64,000 bases of DNA from assembly GCA_016716235.1 (NCBI GenBank), contig JADJWS010000007.1, forward strand, positions 186,001-250,000, read 5' to 3'. Positions 1 to 7,942 of this stretch are shown in pieces. Within the stretch, counting starts at the first letter, position 1, and each line of letters starts with the position of its first letter. This DNA is from Candidatus Defluviilinea gracilis (GTDB taxonomy: Bacteria > Chloroflexota > Anaerolineae > Anaerolineales > Villigracilaceae). The notes beneath the pieces are model-generated. The model searched no databases, was not told the origin of the DNA, and saw nothing but the letters and a program-made list of their open reading frames with translations. Both the position numbers and the translations under genes were made by a program.

Positions 1-112
1 GACATGGCGACACTTAGCGGTGCAGATGTACGGTAGAGAGTACATTAATAACTTCCCGGGGTTTGTTCGCTCGCGGTTGCGCTGCAACTGTATCCCCAAC
101 ACGGTAGAGGGT

Positions 113-829
113 TCATGCGGCAATTCCGTGGATCGGCAGTCGAACCGTCATGCGGCGAACGTTATCCCCGGTGTTCGATGAAAATTTCACCACCACCACG
201 CTGATATCGTCTGCCGGGCGGTCGTCATCCAACCGGACCGCATGCGCCAAAAGCGAATCGGCCAGCGATTGGGGGCTGGGATCTTGATCTTCCAGCACAG
301 ACCGAATCGCTTCGCCGACTTCCATTGGAGTGCCTCGCCGTTCGCCGGCGTGAGTCAGCCCGTCGGTATACATTACGATGGTCAGCCCCACCTCGATGGG
401 TAATTCGGTGATGAGCGGGCGCGCGTCGCGCGAGGCTCCCAAGGGAGTGCTTTCCGCGTCGAAGCGGTCGATCGATTCGCCGCGACAAATATAAAGAGGG
501 GATGGGTTGTTGCGGGTGAGGACGATGGTGCGGCTGTGCAGGTCGAGCGAGGCGATGTTGAGCGTGCTGATGACCTTCCCTTGTTTGTCGGTGAAGAGCG
601 CGTCGGATGCCGCGCGCGCCGCCGCGCCATCGCGGACGCCTTCGGCGAGCAAGCCGATCACTTTGCGGACAACCATTTGTGAAACCGCTTTGGCGCCGCG
701 CCCGGAAGTCTGCCCGTCGGCAAGCACAATCGACAACCCTCCATTGGGGCGTTCAACAACTTCCAGCGTGTCCCCGCTTTCAGATGTGGCATATTTATTG
801 ACTTTGGCGACTGCGATCTGAAACTCCAT
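113..829 (-). CDS. SpoIIE/PP2C-family serine phosphatase
   Basis: A 238-residue, single-domain cytoplasmic protein of the SpoIIE branch of metal-dependent PP2C phosphatases, which usually act on anti-anti-sigma or other phosphoproteins. Metal-site motifs are in the expected order: ADGQ at residues 37-40, YTDG at 154-157 and DDIS at 207-210. No receiver, GAF or PAS domain precedes the catalytic domain, so its input must come from a partner not visible here. No Shine-Dalgarno is seen. A TAAAAT hexamer (836..841) lies exactly six bases before the ATG, which fits a leaderless transcript. The target is unknown; the fold assignment is firm. Confidence 0.88.
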   Translation of the reverse strand: MEFQIAVAKVNKYATSESGDTLEVVERPNGGLSIVLADGQTSGRGAKAVSQMVVRKVIGLLAEGVRDGAAARAASDALFTDKQGKVISTLNIASLDLHSRTIVLTRNNPSPLYICRGESIDRFDAESTPLGASRDARPLITELPIEVGLTIVMYTDGLTHAGERRGTPMEVGEAIRSVLEDQDPSPQSLADSLLAHAVRLDDDRPADDISVVVVKFSSNTGDNVRRMTVRLPIHGIAA

Positions 830-835
830 GCCTTG

Positions 836-841
836 ATTTTA
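836..841 (-). promoter_or_regulatory. -10 hexamer of the SpoIIE-phosphatase gene
   Basis: TAAAAT on the minus strand, six bases upstream of the ATG at 829, which would put the transcription start on the start codon. No convincing -35 was found. Confidence 0.4.
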
Positions 842-1025
842 CTATGGAGTTCTTCGCGGCTTGTTATTTCTCGTAGGGCAATCGCATTAGAAAATCTCGA
901 GGCTCAAAACACGGTGTTTTGCCTTCGAATCCGCTATTCTCTCCAATCTGCGCGAATTTTTCCGAGAAAGATTAGCGCGAATTCGCAAGGATTAGCGGAC
1001 AAAAAATCCAAATGCGATTGCCCTA
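842..1025. repeat. Intergenic region with a long inverted repeat
   Basis: No supported gene. A 14-base arm at 875-888 (AGGGCAATCGCATT) is repeated as its exact reverse complement at 1011-1024, with a small hairpin (CAAAACACGGTGTTTTG) and GCGAATT-type motifs between. It resembles the dispersed intergenic repeats seen elsewhere in the window. Confidence 0.5.
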
Positions 1026-1175
1026 TTATTTCTCGCCGCGCTTCTCGGAAGTATTGAGGCTGTCCTCGCCTCCGCGAAAATTGCGTTCGCGGCGGGCGCG
1101 CGATCTGTTCATGGAGATTCCGATGACCGCCATTACGATCGCGATGATTATGATTGCGATAAGCGTTGTCGACAT
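1026..1175 (-). CDS. Small single-pass membrane peptide, 49 residues
   Basis: A short reading frame starting at 1175 behind an excellent ribosome binding site (AAGGAG, seven bases before the ATG) and ending TAA at 1026-1028. The product has an N-terminal hydrophobic helix from about residue 5 to 21 (LIAIIIIAIVMAVIGIS) followed by a short, charged, Arg- and Glu-rich tail. That layout fits a one-helix membrane peptide with a cytoplasmic tail. No family was recognised. The strong ribosome binding site and the coherent helix-plus-tail layout are why it is called; expression is unproven. Confidence 0.55.
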   Translation of the reverse strand: MSTTLIAIIIIAIVMAVIGISMNRSRARRERNFRGGEDSLNTSEKRGEK

Positions 1176-1332
1176 TGTGTCCAACTCCTTGTGTGATTGG
1201 GTTGCATGGGTTCCACCACGCTTGAATTATACGATGAACTTTTGCTCGGATGCGTTTTGCAGGCGAATGAAACCCCTTACAAACGGCTTTCGTATTCGCG
1301 CGCGATATCAAACACAAGCCCTATTCCCATCC

Positions 1333-1361
1333 TTGACGCGCCTATCCCCACCCGCTATAAT
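1333..1361 (+). promoter_or_regulatory. Sigma-70 type promoter of rpmF
   Basis: TTGACG (1333-1338), 17-base spacer, TATAAT (1356-1361), then a GC-rich discriminator CTGCCC. It drives rpmF, with fabD downstream by read-through. Confidence 0.75.
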
Positions 1362-1382
1362 CTGCCCGCTGTCGTCAAAACC

Positions 1383-1408
1383 GTAGCGCCGGCTCAAGCC
1401 GGCGCTAC
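1383..1408. repeat. Perfect 12-bp hairpin in the rpmF leader
   Basis: GTAGCGCCGGCT, loop CA, AGCCGGCGCTAC. It lies in the untranslated leader between the promoter and the rpmF ribosome binding site. The GTAG...CTAC ends match other palindromes in this window, so it is probably a dispersed element. A role in rpmF autoregulation cannot be excluded. Confidence 0.6.
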
Positions 1409-1432
1409 TGAATTTATCAAGGAGAAAGACCA

Positions 1433-1633
1433 ATGCCTCCACATCCAAAACGCAAGCATTCGAAAAGCCGCCGAAACATGCGCCGCGCCCACGATGCCTT
1501 GCAACCCCGCAACCTCACCTCCTGCGCGAATTGCGGTTCCCTGCGCCTGCCGCACACGGTCTGCCCGAACTGCGGGTTTTACGAAGGGCGTGAAGTTGTC
1601 GAAGTCAAGAAAGAAAAGAAAAAGTCCGAGTAA
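1433..1633 (+). CDS. rpmF: 50S ribosomal protein L32
   Basis: A 66-residue zinc-ribbon L32. It starts MPPHPKRKHSKSRR, as the family does, and carries two CxxC pairs (CANC and CPNC) for zinc. The tail is Lys/Glu-rich. AAGGAG precedes the ATG. It is followed by a hairpin terminator (1642..1674) and then fabD, the common linkage of rpmF with fatty-acid genes. Its promoter is at 1333..1361. Confidence 0.95.
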   Translation: MPPHPKRKHSKSRRNMRRAHDALQPRNLTSCANCGSLRLPHTVCPNCGFYEGREVVEVKKEKKKSE

Positions 1634-1641
1634 ACCACCGG

Positions 1642-1674
1642 CGGGTCGTGACCATCACGACCCGTTTGTGTTTT
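1642..1674 (+). terminator. Rho-independent terminator after rpmF
   Basis: Stem CGGGTCGTGA / TCACGACCCG with a three-base loop (CCA), followed by TTTGTGTTTT. It sits eight bases before the fabD start, so it probably attenuates read-through from rpmF into fabD. Confidence 0.7.
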
Positions 1675-1681
1675 AAGCCCT

Positions 1682-2629
1682 ATGAAACTCGATTCTCAAA
1701 CCACTGCATTTCTATTCCCCGGTCAAGGCTCCCAATCTGTGGGCATGGGCAAAGACCTCGCCGCGCAATACCCTATCGCCCGCCAATTCTTCGACGAAGC
1801 CGACGCGCTCTTCGGGTTCTCCCTGTCGCAATTGATGTGGGACGGACCGAAAGAGCAACTGGACGAGACGGTCAACACACAGCCGGCATTGTACCTTCAC
1901 TCCATAGCCGCATGGATGACCTTCGCGCATCTTCACCCTTACTTTCAACCTGCTGCACTGGCGGGACATTCTCTCGGTGAGCTATCCGCGCTGACCGCCT
2001 CCGAGGCGTTACCTTTTGGCGCCGGGCTACAACTCGTCCGTACGCGCGGCGAATTGATGAAGCGCGCCGGGGAAGTGAACCCAGGCGGCATGGCGGCAAT
2101 CCTTGGCGTGGATATTCCAACGCTGGAAAAAGTTTGCGCCGAAGCCAGTGTTGCCGGTGAGATTGCGCAAGTTGCCAACGATAATTGTCCGGGGCAGGTG
2201 GTGATCTCCGGTCACAAGCCCGCGTTGGAGCGAGCCATGGCTGGGGCAAAAGCCGCCGGCGCGAAACGAGCGGTTGCGCTGGCAGTGAGCATCGCCGCGC
2301 ACTCGCCGTTGATGGATTCGATTCAAACCGAGTGGAACGCCGCAGTTGACGCCAGCGCGATCACCGACCCCAAGATCCCCGTGATCGGAAACGTCCACGC
2401 CAAGCCAATGACCACTGCCGACGAATTGCGCGCAGACCTCAAAGCGCAAATGCAATCGCGCGTGCGTTGGACCGAATCGGCGCGGGCGCTGATGGGGAGC
2501 GGCATACAGGTATACGTCGAGGCGGGAAGCGGGGATGTCTTACTGGGGCTGGTCAAGAGGATCGATCCCGCCGCGCAACGATTCCCGCTGGGCAACCCTC
2601 AAGATTTTTTCGCGCTGGAGTCAGCGTGA
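1682..2629 (+). CDS. fabD: Malonyl-CoA:ACP transacylase
   Basis: A 315-residue FabD that loads malonyl groups onto acyl carrier protein for type II fatty-acid synthesis. Visible motifs are FPGQGSQSVGMG near residue 12, the nucleophile elbow GHSLGE near residue 95, and a catalytic-region His in AAHSPLM near residue 200. Length is normal for the family. There is no clear Shine-Dalgarno; the start lies just behind the rpmF terminator. Its stop overlaps the GTG start of the next gene, so those two are translationally coupled. fabF and fabH copies occur elsewhere in the window. Confidence 0.95.
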   Translation: MKLDSQTTAFLFPGQGSQSVGMGKDLAAQYPIARQFFDEADALFGFSLSQLMWDGPKEQLDETVNTQPALYLHSIAAWMTFAHLHPYFQPAALAGHSLGELSALTASEALPFGAGLQLVRTRGELMKRAGEVNPGGMAAILGVDIPTLEKVCAEASVAGEIAQVANDNCPGQVVISGHKPALERAMAGAKAAGAKRAVALAVSIAAHSPLMDSIQTEWNAAVDASAITDPKIPVIGNVHAKPMTTADELRADLKAQMQSRVRWTESARALMGSGIQVYVEAGSGDVLLGLVKRIDPAAQRFPLGNPQDFFALESA

Positions 2630-3045
2630 CCGATATCAAAACCCGCGTGGAAATCGCAAAAAAAGTGGTGACCGGCAACGTGTCGATGCTTGACATGCTG
2701 GAGACAGCTCCCGCCACCGAGTTGATGAATTGGGGCATCGAACTTGCCGCGCAGATCGCGCAAGACACCAATGGCATGGACGATACAACCGCCGAGCAAG
2801 CTATGGAACCGCGCATGAAAGCCCTGCGTCAATTTCTGCGCGGCGCGGGTAATTGGGCGGCAGGGAAGTACGATGCCGCAAGCCGCCCGGACTTGAAAAA
2901 TAAAATGTCCGAACACTGGAAGACTCTGCGCGGCAAAGACGTTCCCGTTGATTTGGGGAAACTGCTGAGCCTCGTTGACGACGAGGCGATCACACCCCAC
3001 CAACTGATCTTGAACTTAAAAGAATTGCTGAGCCTCCCGAAATAG
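2626..3045 (+). CDS. Conserved-looking protein of unknown function, coupled to fabD
   Basis: A 139-residue soluble protein. I placed the start at GTG 2626, overlapping the fabD stop (GTGA), because the frame upstream of it only shadows fabD. The sequence is largely helical, without membrane segments or Cys motifs: an N-terminal AKKVVTGNVSMLDM, then a helix-rich core and a C-terminal LILNLKELLSLPK. I do not recognise a family. Tight coupling suggests co-expression with fabD. Confidence 0.7.
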   Translation: MTDIKTRVEIAKKVVTGNVSMLDMLETAPATELMNWGIELAAQIAQDTNGMDDTTAEQAMEPRMKALRQFLRGAGNWAAGKYDAASRPDLKNKMSEHWKTLRGKDVPVDLGKLLSLVDDEAITPHQLILNLKELLSLPK

Positions 3046-3051
3046 GCATTC

Positions 3052-4278
3052 ATGTCGAATCGGCGAAGGACATCACAACGAAACACACTGGGAACACTCC
3101 TCGGGTTAATCCTGATCGTCATCATCGGATTCATCACCACCCTGACCGGCTACGACGCCGGGAACGTTCCCTTACCCGGCGCAGAGACTGCGACGGGATT
3201 CCCGCCTCAATCGCCAAGTGAATTTGCCCCGCCAGTGGACACCTTGATCGCCCCTCCGGCAACCGCGCAACCCCAAAGCGGCTTGTGGTGGGAAGTTTAT
3301 TTTACCGATCGTTCCAATATCAACGACCCGGCGCAGTGGCAAAATTCCATCGAGGGCGCGCTGATCCAAAAGATCAACGCCGCGCAGAATGCCATTCACA
3401 TCGCCGCCTTCGAGTTTGACCTCACGCCTGTTGCCGAAGCCTTGATCGCCGCCCGTCAGCGCGGATTGGATGTGCGCTGGGTGACCGACGATGAGCACGG
3501 GCTGGATGCAGACGAAGAACCGGGTCGCGGTCAATTCGCGGTATTGCAGAACAGCGGGATCGAAGTACGCGCCGACAACCGTTCGGCGTTGATGCACAAC
3601 AAATTCATCATCTTCGATTATCAAACCGTGTGGACTGGTTCGACCAACCTCACGCAAAACGGAATCTTCAAGCAGGAAAATAACGTGGTGGTGATCCATT
3701 CGCCCGCCGTGGCGGCGATCTACGAGCGCGAATTTCAAGAGATGTGGGATGGGCAATTTGGCCCCAAATCGCCCTCGCAGTTGAGCGAGCAATCGGTTAA
3801 TGTGAACGGGACGCAGATTTGGGTGGTCTTCACTTCGGAGGATGGTGCGCTGGAGCAGGCGATCATCCCCATTGTGAATTTTGCGCAATCGAGCGTTCGT
3901 TTCTTAGCCTTTAGCTTTACCGACTTCCCGCTTGCCAATGCCATGATCGAACGCGCCCGCAACGGGGTGAGCGTGGCAGGCGTGTATGAAAACGTCGGAA
4001 GCGACACCGACGCGTCGGAGTTTGATACGCTGACTTGCGCGGGCATCGCGGTTCGGCGCGACGGCAACCCGAATTTCATGCACAATAAAGTTATTATCGT
4101 AGACGAACGCTTTGTGATCACCGGCTCGTTGAATTTTTCCACGAGCGCCGAGGAAAGCAACGACGAGAACGTGATCATCCTCGACAACCCCGACATCGCT
4201 TCCTTGTATATGCGGGAGTTTGAGCGCATCTGGTCGCAGGGAACAGACCCACAGCCGGGGTCGATCGCCTGTCAGTAG
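3052..4278 (+). CDS. Phospholipase D-like protein, membrane-anchored
   Basis: A 408-residue protein with an N-terminal transmembrane anchor (about residues 15-33, LLGLILIVIIGFITTLTGY), a Pro-rich linker and two phospholipase D domains. Each domain has the HKD signature: HNKFIIFD near residue 183 and HNKVIIVD near residue 344, each followed by TGSxN. The catalytic module should therefore be outside the membrane or anchored to it. PLD-family members cleave phosphodiester bonds in phospholipids or nucleic acids, and the substrate cannot be told from sequence. It follows the previous gene by six bases. Confidence 0.88.
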   Translation: MSNRRRTSQRNTLGTLLGLILIVIIGFITTLTGYDAGNVPLPGAETATGFPPQSPSEFAPPVDTLIAPPATAQPQSGLWWEVYFTDRSNINDPAQWQNSIEGALIQKINAAQNAIHIAAFEFDLTPVAEALIAARQRGLDVRWVTDDEHGLDADEEPGRGQFAVLQNSGIEVRADNRSALMHNKFIIFDYQTVWTGSTNLTQNGIFKQENNVVVIHSPAVAAIYEREFQEMWDGQFGPKSPSQLSEQSVNVNGTQIWVVFTSEDGALEQAIIPIVNFAQSSVRFLAFSFTDFPLANAMIERARNGVSVAGVYENVGSDTDASEFDTLTCAGIAVRRDGNPNFMHNKVIIVDERFVITGSLNFSTSAEESNDENVIILDNPDIASLYMREFERIWSQGTDPQPGSIACQ

Positions 4279-4395
4279 TTTGACAGGTTTTGATAGGAAG
4301 AAACTCAATTCCCCGGCGCCGGGACGGTGTTATCATTAACGTGAAGGCGCTCCCTTCACTTCCCCCAATTTACCCTTTCTTTACGAGGTGACTTA

Positions 4396-6039
4396 ATGAG
4401 CAACTCACGAAACGGAACAACTCCAGCCGAAAACTCGGCATTGACCCGTCGCGCAGACTACGATTTGTCTAATCACGGCATCGACGGCTTACGAACCGCC
4501 TACTGGAACCTGCCCACCGAAGGGCTGTACGAGGAGGCGGTTTTTCGCGGCGAAGGCGCAACGACGGAGGGCGGACCCTTCGTCGCCCATACCGGTCAGC
4601 ACACGGGCAGGTCCGCCAACGATAAGTTCGTGGTGAAGCATGTTGATTCGGAAAAGATCGTTTGGTGGGGCGGTAACCGTCCATTTGAGGGCGCGAAATT
4701 CGACGCGCTGTATAACCGTATGACCGAATACCTAAAAGGGCGCGATGTATTCGTGCAAGATGTGTACGCCGGCGCCGACCCGAAGTATCGTTTGAACGTC
4801 CGCTTTGTGACGGAGGAGGCGTGGCACAGTATTTTCATTCGGAACATGTTCATCCTGCCTGAAACTTCAGACGAGATCAAAAACTTTATGCCTGGCTTCA
4901 CCATCCTTGATGTGCCGAGTTTCAAAGCAGATCCGGCAAGCGATGGAACGCGCTCCGAGACTTTTGTCCTGTTGAATCTCGAGCGCAAACTGGCGATCAT
5001 CGGCAACACGCGCTATGCCGGCGAAATGAAAAAGTCGATCTTCACGCTGATGAACTACCTCTTGCCGTTGCGTGGCGTGATGTCTATGCACTGCTCGGCG
5101 AACGTAGACCCGGACGATCCAAATGATGTGGCGTTATTCTTTGGTTTGAGCGGCACTGGCAAAACGACCCTCTCTGCCGATCCAACGCGACGGCTTATTG
5201 GAGACGACGAGCATGGCTGGAGTGATGACGGTGTTTTTAATTACGAAGGCGGTTGCTACGCCAAAGTGATCGGACTCTCGCAGTCAGCCGAGCCGGAAAT
5301 TTACGCGACCACCCACATGTTTGGGACGATTCTGGAGAACGTGGTGTTTGACCCGGCTACCCGGGCGATTGACCTCAACGATTCGTCTCTCACCGAAAAT
5401 ACGCGCTCTTCGTACCCGTTGACGTTCATTGAAAATGCCGTTCCTGAAAAGAAAGCCGGGCATCCAAAAAATATCATTTTCCTCACCGCGGATGCGACCG
5501 GTGTCATGCCGCCGATTGCGCGGTTGTCGGTGGATCAGGCGTTGTACCAGTTTATTTCCGGGTACACAGCCAAACTGGCAGGGACCGAAGCGGGCTTGGG
5601 GAAAGAGCCGGTTGCCACATTTTCCGCTTGTTTCGGCGCGCCGTTTCTTGTCCATCATCCATCGAAATACGCGGAGTTGTTGCGGCAAAAGATCGAAAAG
5701 CATCATGTGAAATGTTGGCTGGTGAATACCGGCTGGGTGGGCGGGCCGTATGGCGTGGGCAAGCGTATTTCGATCAAACACACGCGCGCGTTGTTGAATG
5801 CGGCTTTGACGGACAAACTTGACGGGGTGGAGTACCGCCGCGACCCGGTCTTCGGATACGAGGTTCCTACCACTTGTCCCGAAGTCCCAGCCGAAGTTCT
5901 CGACCCCGCTTCCTCGTGGAAAGATCGATCGGAACATGAGGCGAAGTACAAACAACTCGCTCAAAAATTCATTGATAACTTTGCTAAGTATGCGGGTGAA
6001 ACGCCGAAGGAAGTGACTGAGGCGGGACCGAAGGTCTAA
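4396..6039 (+). CDS. pckA: Phosphoenolpyruvate carboxykinase (ATP)
   Basis: A 547-residue ATP-dependent PEPCK, interconverting oxaloacetate + ATP and PEP + CO2 + ADP at the entry of gluconeogenesis. The kinase-1a P-loop GLSGTGKTTLS lies near residue 250, followed by the metal site IGDDEHGW and the NYEGGCYAK block typical of the ATP type. Length is normal. It is monocistronic: an AT-rich gap lies upstream and a strong hairpin (6102..6132) downstream. ACGAGGTGA before the ATG supports the start. Confidence 0.96.
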   Translation: MSNSRNGTTPAENSALTRRADYDLSNHGIDGLRTAYWNLPTEGLYEEAVFRGEGATTEGGPFVAHTGQHTGRSANDKFVVKHVDSEKIVWWGGNRPFEGAKFDALYNRMTEYLKGRDVFVQDVYAGADPKYRLNVRFVTEEAWHSIFIRNMFILPETSDEIKNFMPGFTILDVPSFKADPASDGTRSETFVLLNLERKLAIIGNTRYAGEMKKSIFTLMNYLLPLRGVMSMHCSANVDPDDPNDVALFFGLSGTGKTTLSADPTRRLIGDDEHGWSDDGVFNYEGGCYAKVIGLSQSAEPEIYATTHMFGTILENVVFDPATRAIDLNDSSLTENTRSSYPLTFIENAVPEKKAGHPKNIIFLTADATGVMPPIARLSVDQALYQFISGYTAKLAGTEAGLGKEPVATFSACFGAPFLVHHPSKYAELLRQKIEKHHVKCWLVNTGWVGGPYGVGKRISIKHTRALLNAALTDKLDGVEYRRDPVFGYEVPTTCPEVPAEVLDPASSWKDRSEHEAKYKQLAQKFIDNFAKYAGETPKEVTEAGPKV

Positions 6040-6101
6040 CAGGGGGTCGGTCAAACAAAGTATTGACCATGTCTAGCGCGCCTGATGTGAATTTTGGAAA
6101 C

Positions 6102-6132
6102 AAAAGAACCGACCTGGTGGTCGGTTCTTTTA
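6102..6132. terminator. Bidirectional terminator between pckA and tRNA-Asp
   Basis: Stem AAAAGAACCGACC / GGTCGGTTCTTTT with a four-base loop, A-rich on one side and T-rich on the other. It can therefore end both pckA (plus) and the convergent tRNA-Asp transcript (minus). Confidence 0.75.
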
Positions 6133-6138
6133 TATTCT

Positions 6139-6215
6139 TGGCGGTCCCGACGGGATTCGAACCCGCGATCTCGGCCTTGACAGGGCCGCATGTTAGGCCG
6201 CTACACCACGAGACC
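6139..6215 (-). tRNA. tRNA-Asp (anticodon GTC)
   Basis: A full cloverleaf on the minus strand: acceptor GGTCTCG pairs with CGGGACC, anticodon stem CGGCC/GGCCG encloses loop CTGTCAA with anticodon GTC, and the T-arm has TTCGAAT. Discriminator G and an encoded CCA end are present. Confidence 0.95.
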
Positions 6216-6259
6216 AATCTAACAGCGGGCGAGAGTTTACCATGCAGAATAATGAAGTG

Positions 6260-7396
6260 TCAATATGCCCAGTCGTGATATAACGCGGGATCTGTGGGAG
6301 TTAATCCCGATGGGTCGTGAACATATACCCAATCGCCTTCGTTTGCCCAGTTATATAACCAATGCGCATCGCCGACGGAGAGGTTTACGCATCCATGCGA
6401 TTGAGGGTAGCCGAAGCGCGTGCGCCAGTATGCGCCATGCAGAGCGCGCGCTTTATCGAAATACATTGTCCAGGGCACATTATCGAGGTAGTAAAAATCG
6501 GTCGGGTCGTTGTTGCGCATGTTTTCGGTTTCTTTTTTCAAATAGATCTGAAACGTACCGGGGCGCGTCCAGAAGGGTTCAAGCCCGCTGGCAATGACGG
6601 TGGCGAATACAATTTCAAAATTGTCGTATACGGCAAGGGTTTGCTCGGCAAGGTCTACGTCTATCCAACGACCGGTCGTCACGCCTGCGGGCGGGCTGGT
6701 GTTGGGAGTGACGATAGCCACCTTACGCGCCTCCACCCATTGATTTGGTCCGATCATGTTCCAGTCCACGCCATCTACATTTTGAGTTTGATAAACCTGT
6801 ATCAGTTCTGCGAACGGGTTGATGAAATTTCCTGTTTCAGGAGCGCTGTACCCCGGCGCTTGTTTGATTGGAATATATTCAAACGCCCAGCCGAAGGGTC
6901 GCTTGGGAGTGGCTGTGAACTCAAGCCCCTGGTACGAGGAGATTTCAGAAACGCGCGACCCTTTTCCCCGTATCCAACTGCCATCCTGGAGCATGTAGTA
7001 AATTCCATGCCCGGTATCCACGCGATCCACATAACTGACGTACACAAAGCCCGGCATATAGGCGTTGCCGGTTTCAGCGCCGGCAGGTCCGTTCAGGATC
7101 GGAACAAGATCGTTGTCGAGGTGGAAGTAGAAGTAGGGGAGTTGGGTCAGGCTGAGGTCCGGGTGTTTCGATGCGAGCGGGCGCGGAGGAATCGTCAACC
7201 CCAGTTGTGAAAGTTCCGCGAGGTAGTTGGATGGTCCGAGGGGCAGGCAATCACCGGGGTCAACGAGGTAGACATCCGGCGCGCATAACACTGCTCCGCT
7301 TTCGCTTTCAGATTCTGTGTGCGCAGACACGGGGCGTTGCATGTTGGCGCTGATCAAAACCGCCAGGGCAAAGACAAGAGAGGAAATTTTTTTCAT
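6260..7396 (-). CDS. Secreted L,D-transpeptidase (YkuD family)
   Basis: A 378-residue exported protein with a Sec signal peptide (residues 1-25, ending near PVSA), a long family-specific middle region and a C-terminal YkuD domain. The catalytic signature is HGAYW about 17 residues before SHGCVNLS, whose Cys is the nucleophile. Such enzymes form 3-3 crosslinks in peptidoglycan or attach proteins to it. An extended -10 (TGCTATAAT, 7411..7419) lies just upstream. It stands alone, convergent with tRNA-Asp and divergent from the roadblock operon. Confidence 0.9.
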   Translation of the reverse strand: MKKISSLVFALAVLISANMQRPVSAHTESESESGAVLCAPDVYLVDPGDCLPLGPSNYLAELSQLGLTIPPRPLASKHPDLSLTQLPYFYFHLDNDLVPILNGPAGAETGNAYMPGFVYVSYVDRVDTGHGIYYMLQDGSWIRGKGSRVSEISSYQGLEFTATPKRPFGWAFEYIPIKQAPGYSAPETGNFINPFAELIQVYQTQNVDGVDWNMIGPNQWVEARKVAIVTPNTSPPAGVTTGRWIDVDLAEQTLAVYDNFEIVFATVIASGLEPFWTRPGTFQIYLKKETENMRNNDPTDFYYLDNVPWTMYFDKARALHGAYWRTRFGYPQSHGCVNLSVGDAHWLYNWANEGDWVYVHDPSGLTPTDPALYHDWAY

Positions 7397-7410
7397 AGTA
7401 GTCTTTGGAA

Positions 7411-7419
7411 ATTATAGCA
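7411..7419 (-). promoter_or_regulatory. Extended -10 of the YkuD gene
   Basis: TGCTATAAT on the minus strand, 14 bases before the ATG. No clear -35, which fits an extended -10 promoter. Confidence 0.5.
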
Positions 7420-7469
7420 TTTGAATGTTTGCACTTCTGTAAATTTGCATGAGTTTGAAGCGGCTGGCT

Positions 7470-7498
7470 TGACACTTTTTACCCCGTAATCTAAAATA
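7470..7498 (+). promoter_or_regulatory. Promoter of the roadblock/V4R/receiver operon
   Basis: TTGACA (7470-7475), 17-base spacer, TAAAAT (7493-7498): near-consensus sigma-70. The translation start at 7559 is about 55 bases downstream of the predicted transcription start. Confidence 0.75.
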
Positions 7499-7558
7499 TC
7501 TGTAAGTTTGAATCGCCCCTATCTGCATCAAGCAGGTTGGCGCCCTTGGAGGGCTGTC

Positions 7559-7930
7559 TTGTCCAAATCTCGCACTCAACAAATGGTGGATCGTCTTCGT
7601 GAATTGCAAGCATCGTCGCCGGACATTGAAGCGTCGGCGGTTGTTAGCGTTGATGGTTTGAGCATTGCCTCTGCCCTGCCTCAAGGCGTGGAAGAAGACC
7701 GCGTTTCTGCCATGTCTGCCGCCATGCTTTCGCTCGGCGAGCGGATCGCCACCGAATTGGGTCGCGGTTCGCTCGAGCAAGTGTATATCAAAGGCGAAAA
7801 AGGTTATGTGCTATTGATGTCGGTGGGGCAAGAGGCTGTGCTGACCGCCTTGGCGCGCGAGCAGGCTAAGTTGGGCTTGATCTTTCTGGATATGCGTCGC
7901 GCCGCGGAAGATCTTGCGAAACTGATCTAA
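7559..7930 (+). CDS. Roadblock/LC7 domain protein (MglB-like)
   Basis: A 123-residue single-domain protein of the roadblock/LC7 family. The hallmark stretch is ASAVVSVDGLSIASALP, then AMSAAMLSLGERIATELG and a C-terminal helix. Bacterial members dimerise and often regulate small Ras-like GTPases of the MglA type, but no GTPase is encoded nearby. I chose TTG 7559 because GGAGG lies six bases before it and the domain begins right after; an upstream ATG at 7508 adds residues with no ribosome binding site. It is first gene of a three-gene signalling unit. Confidence 0.85.
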   Translation: MSKSRTQQMVDRLRELQASSPDIEASAVVSVDGLSIASALPQGVEEDRVSAMSAAMLSLGERIATELGRGSLEQVYIKGEKGYVLLMSVGQEAVLTALAREQAKLGLIFLDMRRAAEDLAKLI

Positions 7931-7942
7931 TCGGAGAATCTA

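Noticed and set aside
833..1386. Plus-strand frames of 74 and 124 codons before rpmF
   Set aside because: They run through dispersed repeats and the rpmF promoter and lack ribosome sites.
6362..7210. 282-codon plus-strand frame opposite the YkuD gene
   Set aside because: Shadow of a gene with an intact YkuD catalytic motif and signal peptide on the minus strand.
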